From NCBI RefSeq assembly GCF_000703165.1, contig NZ_JNLQ01000002.1, positions 2,976,001 to 3,040,000 of the forward strand: a stretch of DNA of 64,000 nt, read 5' to 3'. The notes below the pieces were generated by a model that saw only the letters and a list, made by a program, of their open reading frames with translations, did not search any database and had not been told where the DNA came from. Shown here in pieces: positions 38,007 to 47,780 of the stretch. The DNA comes from Butyrivibrio sp. AE3004 (GTDB lineage: Bacteria; Bacillota; Clostridia; Lachnospirales; Lachnospiraceae). The position numbers and the translations under genes are program-made. How positions within the stretch are numbered: position 1 is the stretch's first letter; each line of letters starts with the position of its first letter.

Positions 38007-39045
38007 TTTTATAAACCTTTATTATTCCGCATCTTCTTTGGAGAGACCTGATTATTTTCCAAAAGAAAAATTTACCGTATAACAACCTTCTGCGTATGTT
38101 CTGAAAAAATACCATCGCCCCCTTTGGTTTGATATTCCTGCGGGCATAAAGCTTTGATTTCTTTTTATATTCCTCAAGTTCTTCTCTGCAATCCTCTGCC
38201 GAAAACAGCCGTCCATTTTTGTCCTGGTATGTAAGAAAGCTGTATATATTCTGTTCTGACGACCAAAATCCGTCGGATACATTATGTCTTGCCCAGTACT
38301 TAGGTGCAATTGCCTTTTTAAGTTCCGTACTGGACATAACCGGCATCATCGCAAACGAGGAATTTGACAAAATCAGATATCTTGCGTTTTTTATGGTAAC
38401 ATAATCCTTACCCATATCAAAATGATGGCACTCATACTCAGGAAGAACCTTTCTGGCAGCTTCTTCATCCTCTGTAACTACCATAAATCTCATATTCGGA
38501 TTAAGCTTTTTCATATTCCTTATAGCATTTAGCCAATAACTTCGATCAAGAAAAAGTTCGGGAGCATTTGCATACTCACCGCCCCTCATATTGATTATGC
38601 AAAGGTCATCTGCTGTATATTCGTAAGACTCGGCTTCTTCTTTTACATGTAGCCAGTCCTTTATTCTGTCCCTATATTTTTCAAAGTACGACTGGTCCTG
38701 AAGATTCCCGTAAATCAGAGTATTATCTCCGACTTCAAAGAATTTGGGGTCCGCTCCGGATATATAGCATCCGTTTGTCATATCATGAACAGAATTCCCC
38801 ATATAAAGCCTGTCATCCTGCTCATGAAAAATTTCGAATTTGCTCATATCTTCCCTGGGAATTTCCACCCCAAGGTCAATATCCATAAAATACATCCCCT
38901 TGTTGGAATGAAATACGTTTCCCACTTGTCCGGGATTAACAAATCCAAAGGGCACGCCTTTTTCTTCTGCAAGGCATCTTGTAGCCACATAGAAAAAAAG
39001 CTGATTTCCAAGTCCATAGCCCTTAATAAACTCAGCACCTATCAT
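37999..39045 (-). CDS. Glycosyltransferase family 11 (alpha-1,2-fucosyltransferase-like)
   Basis: 348 residues. The N-terminal GYGLGNQLFFYVATRCLAEE motif is typical of GT11. The family motif HxRRGDY is altered: INMRGGEYAN, keeping the first arginine but losing the histidine and the second arginine. A third family motif appears as LSNSSFAM, without the tryptophans that usually follow. It may use another donor than GDP-fucose or be weakly active. Starts in a 4-base overlap with asnB. Confidence 0.78.
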   Translation of the reverse strand: MIGAEFIKGYGLGNQLFFYVATRCLAEEKGVPFGFVNPGQVGNVFHSNKGMYFMDIDLGVEIPREDMSKFEIFHEQDDRLYMGNSVHDMTNGCYISGADPKFFEVGDNTLIYGNLQDQSYFEKYRDRIKDWLHVKEEAESYEYTADDLCIINMRGGEYANAPELFLDRSYWLNAIRNMKKLNPNMRFMVVTEDEEAARKVLPEYECHHFDMGKDYVTIKNARYLILSNSSFAMMPVMSSTELKKAIAPKYWARHNVSDGFWSSEQNIYSFLTYQDKNGRLFSAEDCREELEEYKKKSKLYARRNIKPKGAMVFFQNIRRRLLYGKFFFWKIIRSLQRRCGIIKVYKNE

Positions 39046-40925
39046 TTAAATTCCTCTTCATACCACTGTTGGAACATAAGAATATACCATATTTGTATTC
39101 GATATATTCCGTTCTCGGTAAAATCTTTCCAGATTTTTTCCACAACATCAGGGTCAAGTATTCCCTGCTGCCTTATCTTTTCTTTATCTAAAAGACCCTC
39201 TGCCCAATCTCTAAGATCATCTTCCAGTAGCCATTTCTCTATCGGAATGGAAAAGCCCTTTTTGGGACGTTCCATCATTTCTTTCGGAACATAACGATAA
39301 AGAACATCTCTGAGCACAAGCTTTCCGACTTTCTCATCTCTCAAATATCCGATTGGAAGACTCCATGCAAATTCAACAACATCTTTATCAAGCATGGGTA
39401 CTCTCGTTTCAAGCGATACAGCCATGGCTGTCCTGTCCACTTTGACCAGTATGTCGTCCGGATGATAAACAAGCATATCCATAAGCATTGTCTCATGATT
39501 TACTTCATTCAAAAATCCGTTATCCAATTCAGTATATTTATATGGAAGTTTTCCTCTTTTTAAAGCGATTTTTTTAGTAAGAGGATCTGTCTCATGCTCC
39601 ATTCGGTGAAGGTCAACAGGTCCCTCTGCGCCAAGCAGAGTCCCTTTTATCCTGTAGATTTCCTTTTTGGAAAGAGGTGACCCAAGTACCAGTGCACTGG
39701 CAGCCTTCCTTACAGGATAGGGAATGCCATGCATCTTTCCCCATATTCTGCTTATAGACTCGTATGAAGTATATCCGCAGAACAGTTCATCTCCGCCATC
39801 TCCGCTAAGTGATACAGTCACATGATCTCTGGTCATCTTACTGACCAGATATGTAGGAATCTGTGAAGAATCGGCAAACGGCTCTGCAAACATATGCGAA
39901 AGCTTTGGTATAACCTCTTTCGCATCCTTTTCGGTTATGTATAATTCTGTATGTTCCGTCCCCAGATGCTTTGCTATTTCGGCTGCATAAACAGCTTCAT
40001 TATATGCCTTGTCCTCCATGCCGATAGTAAAGGTTCTTACCTTGCCCGGCATAAGCTCCTGCATAAGTGCCACAATTGTGCTTGAATCAATTCCCGCCGA
40101 TAAAAAAGCACCTACAGGAACATCCGCAACCATCTGATCCTTTATTGAAGCCTTCAAAAGCCTCTCGAGTTCATCAGCTGCTTCCTTTCCTGACCCTGTA
40201 AACGGATTGTCCTGACCTCGCTTTGCAGCATCCTTCATGGACCAGTAAACGGTTTCTGTGGTCTTTAAAGTGTTTAGCTCAATTGTAAGAATTGTTCCTG
40301 CTTCCAGCTTTTTTATATTCTCATAAATTGTATATGGTGCAGGAATATACCCTTCCGTGAAATATATATCCAGTACATCTGTATTTATGGCATTATCAAA
40401 ACCATCAATCACGCGAAGGCATCCAATATCTGATGCAAAAGCAAATGATTCCGATACTGTACCATAATAAAGCGGCTTCTCGCCAACTCTGTCTCTTGCA
40501 AGAGTTACGGTCTGCTCTTTAGTGTCGTATACGGCAATTCCAAACATTCCCTTACTTAATGACAAAGCTTCCTTTATTCCGTAATACTCGATAGCTTCAA
40601 GAAGCACTTCTGTATCCGAGGTTCCTTTAAAATCAGCGGCCTTAGCATAGCCATCATTAATTAACTTGTCTTTAACATCTTTATTGTTGTAGATTTCTCC
40701 GTTATATACCATAACAAGTCTTCCGGAATGACTTGTCATCGGCTGTGCACCGTTTTTTGAAAGATCGACAATGGAAAGACGTCTGTGTCCAAGTGCAACT
40801 TCTCTATTTTCACTTATATATATGCCTTCATCATCAGGTCCTCTGTGAACCATACGTTCATTCATTTTTTTGATGTTGGCACCTACATCACCACGAAACT
40901 TTAGTAATCCTGCTATTCCACACAT
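39042..40925 (-). CDS. asnB: Asparagine synthase (glutamine-hydrolysing)
   Basis: 627 residues. Class II glutaminase domain with catalytic Cys2 (MCGIAGLLKF) and the RGPDDEG motif; ATP domain with SAGIDSS PP-loop near residue 275. Normally converts aspartate to asparagine with ammonia from glutamine. In polysaccharide loci AsnB-like enzymes sometimes amidate uronic acids, and its coupling to four glycosyltransferase genes makes this a possibility, not a conclusion. Start ATG 40925 follows AAGGAA. Confidence 0.93.
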   Translation of the reverse strand: MCGIAGLLKFRGDVGANIKKMNERMVHRGPDDEGIYISENREVALGHRRLSIVDLSKNGAQPMTSHSGRLVMVYNGEIYNNKDVKDKLINDGYAKAADFKGTSDTEVLLEAIEYYGIKEALSLSKGMFGIAVYDTKEQTVTLARDRVGEKPLYYGTVSESFAFASDIGCLRVIDGFDNAINTDVLDIYFTEGYIPAPYTIYENIKKLEAGTILTIELNTLKTTETVYWSMKDAAKRGQDNPFTGSGKEAADELERLLKASIKDQMVADVPVGAFLSAGIDSSTIVALMQELMPGKVRTFTIGMEDKAYNEAVYAAEIAKHLGTEHTELYITEKDAKEVIPKLSHMFAEPFADSSQIPTYLVSKMTRDHVTVSLSGDGGDELFCGYTSYESISRIWGKMHGIPYPVRKAASALVLGSPLSKKEIYRIKGTLLGAEGPVDLHRMEHETDPLTKKIALKRGKLPYKYTELDNGFLNEVNHETMLMDMLVYHPDDILVKVDRTAMAVSLETRVPMLDKDVVEFAWSLPIGYLRDEKVGKLVLRDVLYRYVPKEMMERPKKGFSIPIEKWLLEDDLRDWAEGLLDKEKIRQQGILDPDVVEKIWKDFTENGIYRIQIWYILMFQQWYEEEFK

Positions 40926-40949
40926 ATGATGATTTCCTTATTTAAAAAT

Positions 40950-41906
40950 TTATTCAAGATTCTCAACGAAGTTTCCAAAAATTCTGATATCACTGACAGT
41001 GCACATAAGTGCCTCAATTACGCGATTCATGCCTTCAACCGTAAGGTCTCCGGTAAATTCGGCAAAAAACATATATTGCCATTTCTGCTCAGGGATAGGG
41101 CGCGACTCAAGTCTTACCAAATTGAGTCCGTAGATTCTAAACACTGTAAGTGCCTCATGAAGTGCACCTGCTTTATGTTCCGTTCTGAAGCTTATGCAAA
41201 TCTTATCCCTGCCTTCTCTAAGCTCCATCATAGGTGATACTACCACAAATCTTGTAGTATTCGTTCTGTTGGTATTTATGCCTTCTTTTATAATCTTTAG
41301 TCCATATATTTCCGCCGCTCTTGATGAGCAGATTGCCGCCTTGCTTTTGTCACCTAGTTCTGCAACCATTCTTGCACTTCCCGCAGTATCAGCCTGAGGA
41401 ACTCTTACCCACTCCCTGTGTTCATTCAAAAACTGCTCACATTGAAAAATTCCCTGTTCATGAGAAAAGACTGTCTTTATATCAGAAATATCAGCATCAG
41501 GAAGGACCATGAGATTATGCCTTACTCTGACAGTAGTTTCGCCAACCATATAGCATTCGTATTGGGCAAGCAGATCGTACACCTGTCTTATTGCACCTGT
41601 TGAAGAATTCTCTATAGGAAGAACAGCATAATCCGCATCGCCCTTCTTTATTGCTTCAAAGGTATCCTCAAAGTGAAGAAGGCCTTCACTTTTTACATCT
41701 TTTCCAAAAAAATCTATCGCAGCCATCTCACTGTATGCACCGGGCTCGCCCTGATAAACCACCTTGGGATTTGTTATCGGCTGTCTTACATTTCTGAGTG
41801 CACTGTCAAGCGGTGCGCATGCTCCCTGGCTCTCACCGAGTTTTCTTTCCACACGCTCACGAAGCTGTGTTATGTATTTTTCATTTACGATCTGAATCTC
41901 TTCCAT
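40950..41906 (-). CDS. pheA: Prephenate dehydratase without chorismate mutase domain
   Basis: 318 residues. PDT domain from VVYQGEPGAYSEMAA to about residue 225, with the catalytic-region motif NTNRTNTTRFVVV, then an ACT domain containing the ESRP regulatory motif (RLESRPIPEQKWQYMFFAEF). It makes phenylpyruvate for phenylalanine synthesis and is likely feedback-inhibited through ACT. The N-terminal 45 residues are not a chorismate mutase, though many Clostridia have the fused CM-PDT form. Start ATG 41906 with GGGGAAGG lies inside the end of mfd (26-base overlap). Confidence 0.92.
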   Translation of the reverse strand: MEEIQIVNEKYITQLRERVERKLGESQGACAPLDSALRNVRQPITNPKVVYQGEPGAYSEMAAIDFFGKDVKSEGLLHFEDTFEAIKKGDADYAVLPIENSSTGAIRQVYDLLAQYECYMVGETTVRVRHNLMVLPDADISDIKTVFSHEQGIFQCEQFLNEHREWVRVPQADTAGSARMVAELGDKSKAAICSSRAAEIYGLKIIKEGINTNRTNTTRFVVVSPMMELREGRDKICISFRTEHKAGALHEALTVFRIYGLNLVRLESRPIPEQKWQYMFFAEFTGDLTVEGMNRVIEALMCTVSDIRIFGNFVENLE

Positions 41907-44900
41907 CTTGTCCTTCCCCTGCCAAAACTTCCATCTTCTCCACTATCTCTTCAACATCCTGAAGAAGTTGTCTTTCTGCTTTTGTCTGATTATTATCCTT
42001 ATTATATTTATATAAAAACAATGGATATGAGGCAGGCCTGAAGCTGATTTTCTCATCACATGCCCTTATAAATTCAGGTATTTTTTCTGCTTTAAGCCTG
42101 GCATTGTTGTTCATTTTAATGGCAACCTCACCATTTCCGCCTTTTATTTCCAGAATATAAAGTTTATGCGCTTTCTCCCGGACAAGAGATATTCTTATCA
42201 GGTTATCGACAGACTCGGGCAGTTCTCCAAAGCGATCTCTAAGCTCGTCTCTCATATCATCACGGTCGCCTTCATTTTCTATGCCGGCTATACGCTTATA
42301 TATCTCAAGCTTCTGTTCCTCGTTAACAATATAGTCACTCGGAATAAATGCATCAACATCTATATCAACGCTTGTTGAAAAATCCTCAAGAAGTGCATCA
42401 GTCTCTTCACCTTTTTTCCTTCTGACTGCTTCTCCAAGCATCTTGCAGTACAGATCGTACCCTACAGAAGCCATGTGCCCTGACTGACTTTTTCCCAAAA
42501 GGTTACCCGCACCTCTTATTTCAAGGTCACGCATTGCTATCTTAAAGCCTGAACCAAGATCTGTAAACTCCCTGATCGCAGACAGCCTCTTTTCTGCAAC
42601 TTCACGCAACATCTTATTTCTTTTGTACATCAAAAAAGCATACGCTGTTCTGTTAGATCTTCCGACACGGCCTCTAAGCTGATAGAGCTGTGAAAGTCCC
42701 ATTTGATCGGAGTCATGAATTATCATCGTATTCGCGTTTGATATATCCAGACCTGTTTCTATGATAGTTGTGGAAACAAGTACATTTATCTCGCCGTCGA
42801 TAAAATCATACATTATTTTTTCAAGCTCAGACTCCTTCATCTGACCATGTGCAAATGACACATTCACCTCAGGAACAAGCTTCTGTATTCTGGCAGCCAC
42901 ATCAGCAATGTCATTGACTCTGTTGTAAACATAATACACCTGACCGCCTCTTGCCACCTCTCTGGAAATGGCTTCTCTTACCATTTCATCATTATATTCA
43001 CAGACAAATGTCTGAATAGGCTGTCTGTCCATAGGTGCTTCTTCAAGTACACTCATATCTCTTATACCAACCAAAGACATATGAAGCGTTCTCGGAATGG
43101 GAGTTGCCGACAAAGTAAGCACATCCACATTTTCTTTAAGTTTCTTTATTTTTTCCTTATGAGTAACCCCAAATCTCTGCTCCTCATCGACAACAAGGAG
43201 TCCTAAATCCTTATAAGTTACATCCTTTGATAAAAGTCTGTGTGTTCCTATTACAACATCAACAAGGCCTTTTCTCAAATCTTCTACAGTTTTTTTCTGT
43301 TCTGAAGCCGTACGAAATCTGGACATCATATCAACCCTTACCGGAAAATCCTTCATTCTCTCAGTAAAGGTATTATAGTGCTGTTGTGCCAGAATAGTCG
43401 TAGGAACCAGAATTGCAACCTGCTTTCCATCCTGCACAGCTTTAAATGCCGCACGAATCGCTATCTCGGTTTTTCCGAAACCTACATCTCCGCACACAAG
43501 TCGATCCATAATCCTTGCGGATTCCATGTCATTTTTAGTATCGGCAATAGCAGACAACTGATCCTCAGTCTCATCAAACGGAAAGGCATCCTCAAACTCC
43601 TGCTGCCATACTGTATCTGCGCTAAACTGGTATCCGCTGCTATTCTGCCTTTTTGCATAAAGCTCTACAAGATCATCCGCAATTTCCTCAACTGCCGATC
43701 TCACCTTGTTTTTAGTACGCTTCCAATCACCCGTTCCGAGTTTATTCAGTTTGGGCTTTCTGCTCTTCCCGTCTGCCCCTGCATCTCCGCTCGCATACTT
43801 CTGAATAACATTAAGTCCCGTCGCAAGTACATACAGATTTCCGCCATCCGCATAGCTTATCTTTATATAATCCCTTACAACATGGTCGGTTTCAATCTTT
43901 TCTATTCCCTTATATATGCCAAGACCGTGATCCTCATGTACCACATAATCACCGACAGTAAGGTCTGAAAAGCCGGAAATCTTTTCACCACTGTATTTTG
44001 ACTTGGATCTTTTTCTTTTTTTCTTTTTATGCTCCGTGAAAATATCACTCTCGGATATTACCGCAAATTTCAGATCCGTGTACTCAAACCCTTTAAAAAT
44101 CCTGCCATAATAGGTCATTATTTCTCCGGCTTCGAGCTCACGCATAGGATTCTCGCTATAAAAAGCGGTAACGTTCTGGTCTCTTAAATCCTCAACTATA
44201 CGCTTTGCTCTTGTACGTGACCCTGACAAGATCAGTACACGATATCCGTTTTTCATAAAACCCTTCAGGTCGTGAACAAGTGATTCAAAGCTATTATTAT
44301 AAGGGGCTATACTCCTTGCATGCACCTCTGCATGTTCTTCAGGTTCAAACTTATTAAGCCCTTCCGGTGCGCGAAGTGCTGATAGCATAACCCTTCTTGT
44401 GCTGTGCATCCTTGCTATGCATTCCTCAGCAGAATACAAAAGGTCCATCTGTGAGGGAAGTGCATATCCATTCTCAGATCTGTGTATCATACTTTCTCGA
44501 AACTCATTTTCCACTGCAGAAGCATGTTCCAAGACATGCATGGGCTCATCTATAAAAATGCATGATTTTCCCGCAGGAAACAGCTCCAGAAATGTCACCG
44601 TATTTTCATAAAAATATCTTATATAGCTCTCAAGGTTTACTTCCAGTTCAAGCTCGGTAAGTTCTTCCTTCAGTTCCTCAAAAGATGACTTTATACGATG
44701 TGCCGCCTCGGTTTTAAACTCATCCCTGAGCTTTTGATACACGAGTTTTACCTCGCTCTCCATTTTCTTCAAACCTTTGGATTTTTCATCATCACTAAGG
44801 ACAATTTCCGCAGCAGGATATATTTCAATTGATTCCAGTTTATCAATTGACCTCTGAGTCATAATGTCAAAGCTTCTAATATTTTCGACCTCATCACCCC

Positions 44901-45480
44901 AGAGCTCTATTCTGTATGGGTTTTCCTCAGTCAGGTCAAACACATCGATGATATCTCCTCGTACAGAGAATTCTCCGGGTGCGCCGACCTGATAAACCCT
45001 GTTGTATCCGATTTTTGAAAGTGTCTTTGCAATTTTCCTCTCATCAACCGGCTTTCTCTTGTCTATCTTCAGGATATTATCCTTTATAACGTCTATAGGA
45101 ATCTGCGGAGTCATAAGACTGGAAAAGGTCGTTACTACAGTAACAGGCCTCCCCTCAATCAAACGACGAAGACACTTTATACGTTCTCTTACAATTTCGT
45201 TTGAGTGAACGTCTGCTTGGTAAAAAATAAGATCCTTTGCCGGATACACTGTGGCATTTCTATCGTAAAATCTATAGTCCTCGCATATCTCTTTCACCCT
45301 GATATCACTGTAAGTGACAATAATACGGTACTTAAAATCCTGCGCAAGACCATTGATAAAATGAAGTTTCTGCGAATCCATGCAGCCGGAAACCTCCGCA
45401 CATGCAAAAGGCTTCTCAAGATACTTGTTTAGTTTTTGAAATGCCTCCAGTTCCTGGAGCGGTGCTTCTATGGCTCTCAT
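41881..45480 (-). CDS. mfd: Transcription-repair coupling factor Mfd
   Basis: 1199 residues. UvrB-like N-terminal part, a CarD-like RNA-polymerase-interaction domain (VGDYVVHEDHGLGIYKG), Walker A (VCGDVGFGKTEIA), DEEQ box (VVDEEQRFG), and a C-terminal TRCF domain. It removes stalled RNA polymerase and recruits UvrA. ATG 45480 has GAGG at correct spacing; the frame opens 66 bases earlier without a site. Follows pth, the usual Firmicute order. Confidence 0.97.
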   Translation of the reverse strand: MRAIEAPLQELEAFQKLNKYLEKPFACAEVSGCMDSQKLHFINGLAQDFKYRIIVTYSDIRVKEICEDYRFYDRNATVYPAKDLIFYQADVHSNEIVRERIKCLRRLIEGRPVTVVTTFSSLMTPQIPIDVIKDNILKIDKRKPVDERKIAKTLSKIGYNRVYQVGAPGEFSVRGDIIDVFDLTEENPYRIELWGDEVENIRSFDIMTQRSIDKLESIEIYPAAEIVLSDDEKSKGLKKMESEVKLVYQKLRDEFKTEAAHRIKSSFEELKEELTELELEVNLESYIRYFYENTVTFLELFPAGKSCIFIDEPMHVLEHASAVENEFRESMIHRSENGYALPSQMDLLYSAEECIARMHSTRRVMLSALRAPEGLNKFEPEEHAEVHARSIAPYNNSFESLVHDLKGFMKNGYRVLILSGSRTRAKRIVEDLRDQNVTAFYSENPMRELEAGEIMTYYGRIFKGFEYTDLKFAVISESDIFTEHKKKKRKRSKSKYSGEKISGFSDLTVGDYVVHEDHGLGIYKGIEKIETDHVVRDYIKISYADGGNLYVLATGLNVIQKYASGDAGADGKSRKPKLNKLGTGDWKRTKNKVRSAVEEIADDLVELYAKRQNSSGYQFSADTVWQQEFEDAFPFDETEDQLSAIADTKNDMESARIMDRLVCGDVGFGKTEIAIRAAFKAVQDGKQVAILVPTTILAQQHYNTFTERMKDFPVRVDMMSRFRTASEQKKTVEDLRKGLVDVVIGTHRLLSKDVTYKDLGLLVVDEEQRFGVTHKEKIKKLKENVDVLTLSATPIPRTLHMSLVGIRDMSVLEEAPMDRQPIQTFVCEYNDEMVREAISREVARGGQVYYVYNRVNDIADVAARIQKLVPEVNVSFAHGQMKESELEKIMYDFIDGEINVLVSTTIIETGLDISNANTMIIHDSDQMGLSQLYQLRGRVGRSNRTAYAFLMYKRNKMLREVAEKRLSAIREFTDLGSGFKIAMRDLEIRGAGNLLGKSQSGHMASVGYDLYCKMLGEAVRRKKGEETDALLEDFSTSVDIDVDAFIPSDYIVNEEQKLEIYKRIAGIENEGDRDDMRDELRDRFGELPESVDNLIRISLVREKAHKLYILEIKGGNGEVAIKMNNNARLKAEKIPEFIRACDEKISFRPASYPLFLYKYNKDNNQTKAERQLLQDVEEIVEKMEVLAGEGQDGRDSDRK

Positions 45481-45591
45481 ATTAATCCTCATCCAGAAAA
45501 AATATCTGTCCAATACACATCTGTTAACAGTGTCTACGCTCCGCAAATAATTACAAAAAGCAAAAAATTCTTGGAATCGTCATTATTCAAA

Positions 45592-46173
45592 TTACTCTTT
45601 ATCAGGCTTAACACCATTCCACTTATTCATAGCAGCATTTACATCTTCTTCCATGATAAGCCTTACTGCATCAGCAGCATGTTCCATAGCTTCCATGACA
45701 TAGGCCGTATCCTCTTTGTCAAAATGACCGAGTACCCAATCCGCAAGATCAATTCTCGGAGGTTTTTTTCCAACTCCTACTCTTACTCTTGAAAACTCAT
45801 CATGCCCAAGCTGTGCAATAATATTCTTAAGTCCGTTATGTCCACCTGCACTTCCACCGGGACGTACTCTGATCCTTCCGGGATCCAGATCAATATCATC
45901 CGATATAACTATAAGCTCCGTCTTCGTATCAATCTTGAAATAATCAGCAACAGGTCTGATTGACTCACCACTTAAGTTCATATATGTAAGCGGTTTAAGA
46001 AGAATAACCTTTTCATCTCCTATTCTTCCCTTTCCATACATACCCTTGAATTTCATCTCAGTCAAATCTATATCATATTTTTCTGATAAAACATCTATTA
46101 CTCCAAAACCCACATTATGTCTTGTGGCATTGTATCTTTTCTCGGGATTGCCGAGTCCTGCGATTAAATACAT
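45592..46173 (-). CDS. pth: Peptidyl-tRNA hydrolase
   Basis: 193 residues. Starts MYLIAGLGNPEKRYNATRHNVGF, with the catalytic histidine in TRHNVG, plus the GRIRVRPGGSAGGHNGLKNI signature (quoted in part). Frees tRNA from stray peptidyl-tRNA. ATG 46173 follows GGAGA; the longer frame to 46224 runs into the upstream terminator. Lies 111 bases before mfd. Confidence 0.97.
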   Translation of the reverse strand: MYLIAGLGNPEKRYNATRHNVGFGVIDVLSEKYDIDLTEMKFKGMYGKGRIGDEKVILLKPLTYMNLSGESIRPVADYFKIDTKTELIVISDDIDLDPGRIRVRPGGSAGGHNGLKNIIAQLGHDEFSRVRVGVGKKPPRIDLADWVLGHFDKEDTAYVMEAMEHAADAVRLIMEEDVNAAMNKWNGVKPDKE

Positions 46174-46181
46174 AAATATCT

Positions 46182-46230
46182 CCATAAAAAATGTGTGGAT
46201 TAACCAGTCATAGTTACCCCACACATTTTA
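46182..46230 (-). terminator. Intrinsic terminator of spoVG
   Basis: On the minus strand AAAATGTGTGG/CCACACATTTT with a 20-base loop and a TTTTTT tail, just before the pth ribosome site. It probably also limits readthrough into pth. Confidence 0.8.
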
Positions 46231-46282
46231 ACATATTTCTATTTAATTGGAAGTTCTGCTCTCGCTTAACACAGACGTAATC

Positions 46283-46600
46283 TTAGAATAAGCTTCCCAC
46301 TCCTGTCGGTGCAGGTTCTGCAGCCGGTCTGGAATCAATTACTTCATCAGAAGCCTCATCATATGCCTTAAGTATAGTTTCCTGCAGTAATCTTCTTGTA
46401 TCGGAGTTGATCGGATGTGCAATATCACGATACTCTCCATCTACTGATTTTTTGCTGGGCATTGCAATGAACAATCCCTTGTCACCCTCAATCACCTTAA
46501 TATCATGAACAACAAATTCATTATCCAGCGTGATTGAAACGATGGCACGCATCTTTCCCTGCTTTGCTACTTTTCTGACACGAACATCTGTAATATTCAT
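46283..46600 (-). CDS. spoVG: Septation/regulatory protein SpoVG
   Basis: 105 residues. [27 protein letters not shown] and FIAMPSKKS are the SpoVG signature. It is an RNA/DNA-binding global regulator that affects septation and, in spore formers, cortex formation; presence here does not prove sporulation. Has an AAGGGGGAT ribosome site and its own terminator. Confidence 0.97.
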   Translation of the reverse strand: MNITDVRVRKVAKQGKMRAIVSITLDNEFVVHDIKVIEGDKGLFIAMPSKKSVDGEYRDIAHPINSDTRRLLQETILKAYDEASDEVIDSRPAAEPAPTGVGSLF

Positions 46601-46661
46601 CCAATTTATCCCCCTTAAATTAAATAATGAACACAGTCTGCATAGCAGACCTGCAAACAGA

Positions 46662-47780
46662 TCAGATTACATATCTTTCGTTATTCTCAACTACGATCTT
46701 TATATCATTTTCTCCCTTGTAATAGGAGTTTGCCTGGATAGTACCATGGCTTTCCACAATACAATTCTCAATATGAGTATTGTCGCCGATATAAACATCA
46801 TTAAGAATAATTGAATTCTTTATGTAACAATTATTTCCAATGAAAGCACCCTTGAAAATAACAGAATCCTCTACCATACCGTTTATAATACATCCGCTTG
46901 AGATAAGGCTGTTTGAAACCTTCACTCCGACATTATATTTTGCAGGCGGAAGATCAATAACCTTTGTATAAACACCGGGATACTCATTAAAGAAATAGTT
47001 TCTTACCTCAGGCTTGAGGAAATCCATATTGGTACGGAAATAATCTTCAACAGAAGCAATGTTATTCCAATATGTCTTTAATTTATATCCGTAGATTCTC
47101 TTCATATCCTTATAACGAACAAGAATATCCCTAACGAAGTCGAATCTTTCTTCTGTCTGTGCCTTCTCAATCAGCTCTATTAATTGTCTGCGTCTGATCA
47201 CGTAAATACCGCATGAAATTGTGTTGGACCTTGCAACAACAGGTTTCTCCTCAAATTCCTCGATTCGGCTCTCCTCATTCATACGGATTGTTCCGAATCT
47301 CTCGGCATCAATGTCTGCTGAAACATCCTTGCAAACAACTGTAATATCTGCCTGTTTTTCAATATGGTACTCAAGCAGCTTGTTATAGTCCATTTTGTAT
47401 ACGCAGTCACCGGATGTGATCACAACATACGGTTCGTGACAGCTCTTCAAAAAGCTGAGATTCTGCGCAATGGCATCTGCTGTTCCTCTGTACCATAAAT
47501 TACCGTTAGCTTTAGCCGCAGGAGTGAAAACATATAATCCTCCCTGCTTACGTCCAAAATCCCACCACTTTGATGAAGACAAATGGGTATTTAAACTTCC
47601 GGCATTATACTGTGTAAAAACTGCCACTGTCTGAATGTGGGAGTTTGTCATATTACTCAGTGCAAAATCAATACTTCTGTAAAATCCGGCAACCGGCATC
47701 GCGCACACTGCCCTGTTCTTTGAAAGCTCATGCATGCGATTACTGCCACCACCGGCAAGAATAATTCCAATCGCTCTCAC
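46662..47780 (-). CDS. glgD: ADP-glucose pyrophosphorylase regulatory subunit GlgD
   Basis: 372 residues, nucleotidyltransferase fold plus left-handed beta-helix (from about 280). The N-terminal loop reads [20 protein letters not shown], differing from the catalytic GlgC loop, and the family is generally regulatory. It should pair with GlgC to make ADP-glucose for glycogen. Its ATG overlaps the glgC stop by one base. No glycogen synthase gene is adjacent. Confidence 0.93.
   Translation of the reverse strand: MRAIGIILAGGGSNRMHELSKNRAVCAMPVAGFYRSIDFALSNMTNSHIQTVAVFTQYNAGSLNTHLSSSKWWDFGRKQGGLYVFTPAAKANGNLWYRGTADAIAQNLSFLKSCHEPYVVITSGDCVYKMDYNKLLEYHIEKQADITVVCKDVSADIDAERFGTIRMNEESRIEEFEEKPVVARSNTISCGIYVIRRRQLIELIEKAQTEERFDFVRDILVRYKDMKRIYGYKLKTYWNNIASVEDYFRTNMDFLKPEVRNYFFNEYPGVYTKVIDLPPAKYNVGVKVSNSLISSGCIINGMVEDSVIFKGAFIGNNCYIKNSIILNDVYIGDNTHIENCIVESHGTIQANSYYKGENDIKIVVENNERYVI

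Noticed and set aside
43378..43968. 196-codon frame antisense to mfd
   Set aside because: Mfd motifs are intact over the whole stretch; the antisense product shows no domain.
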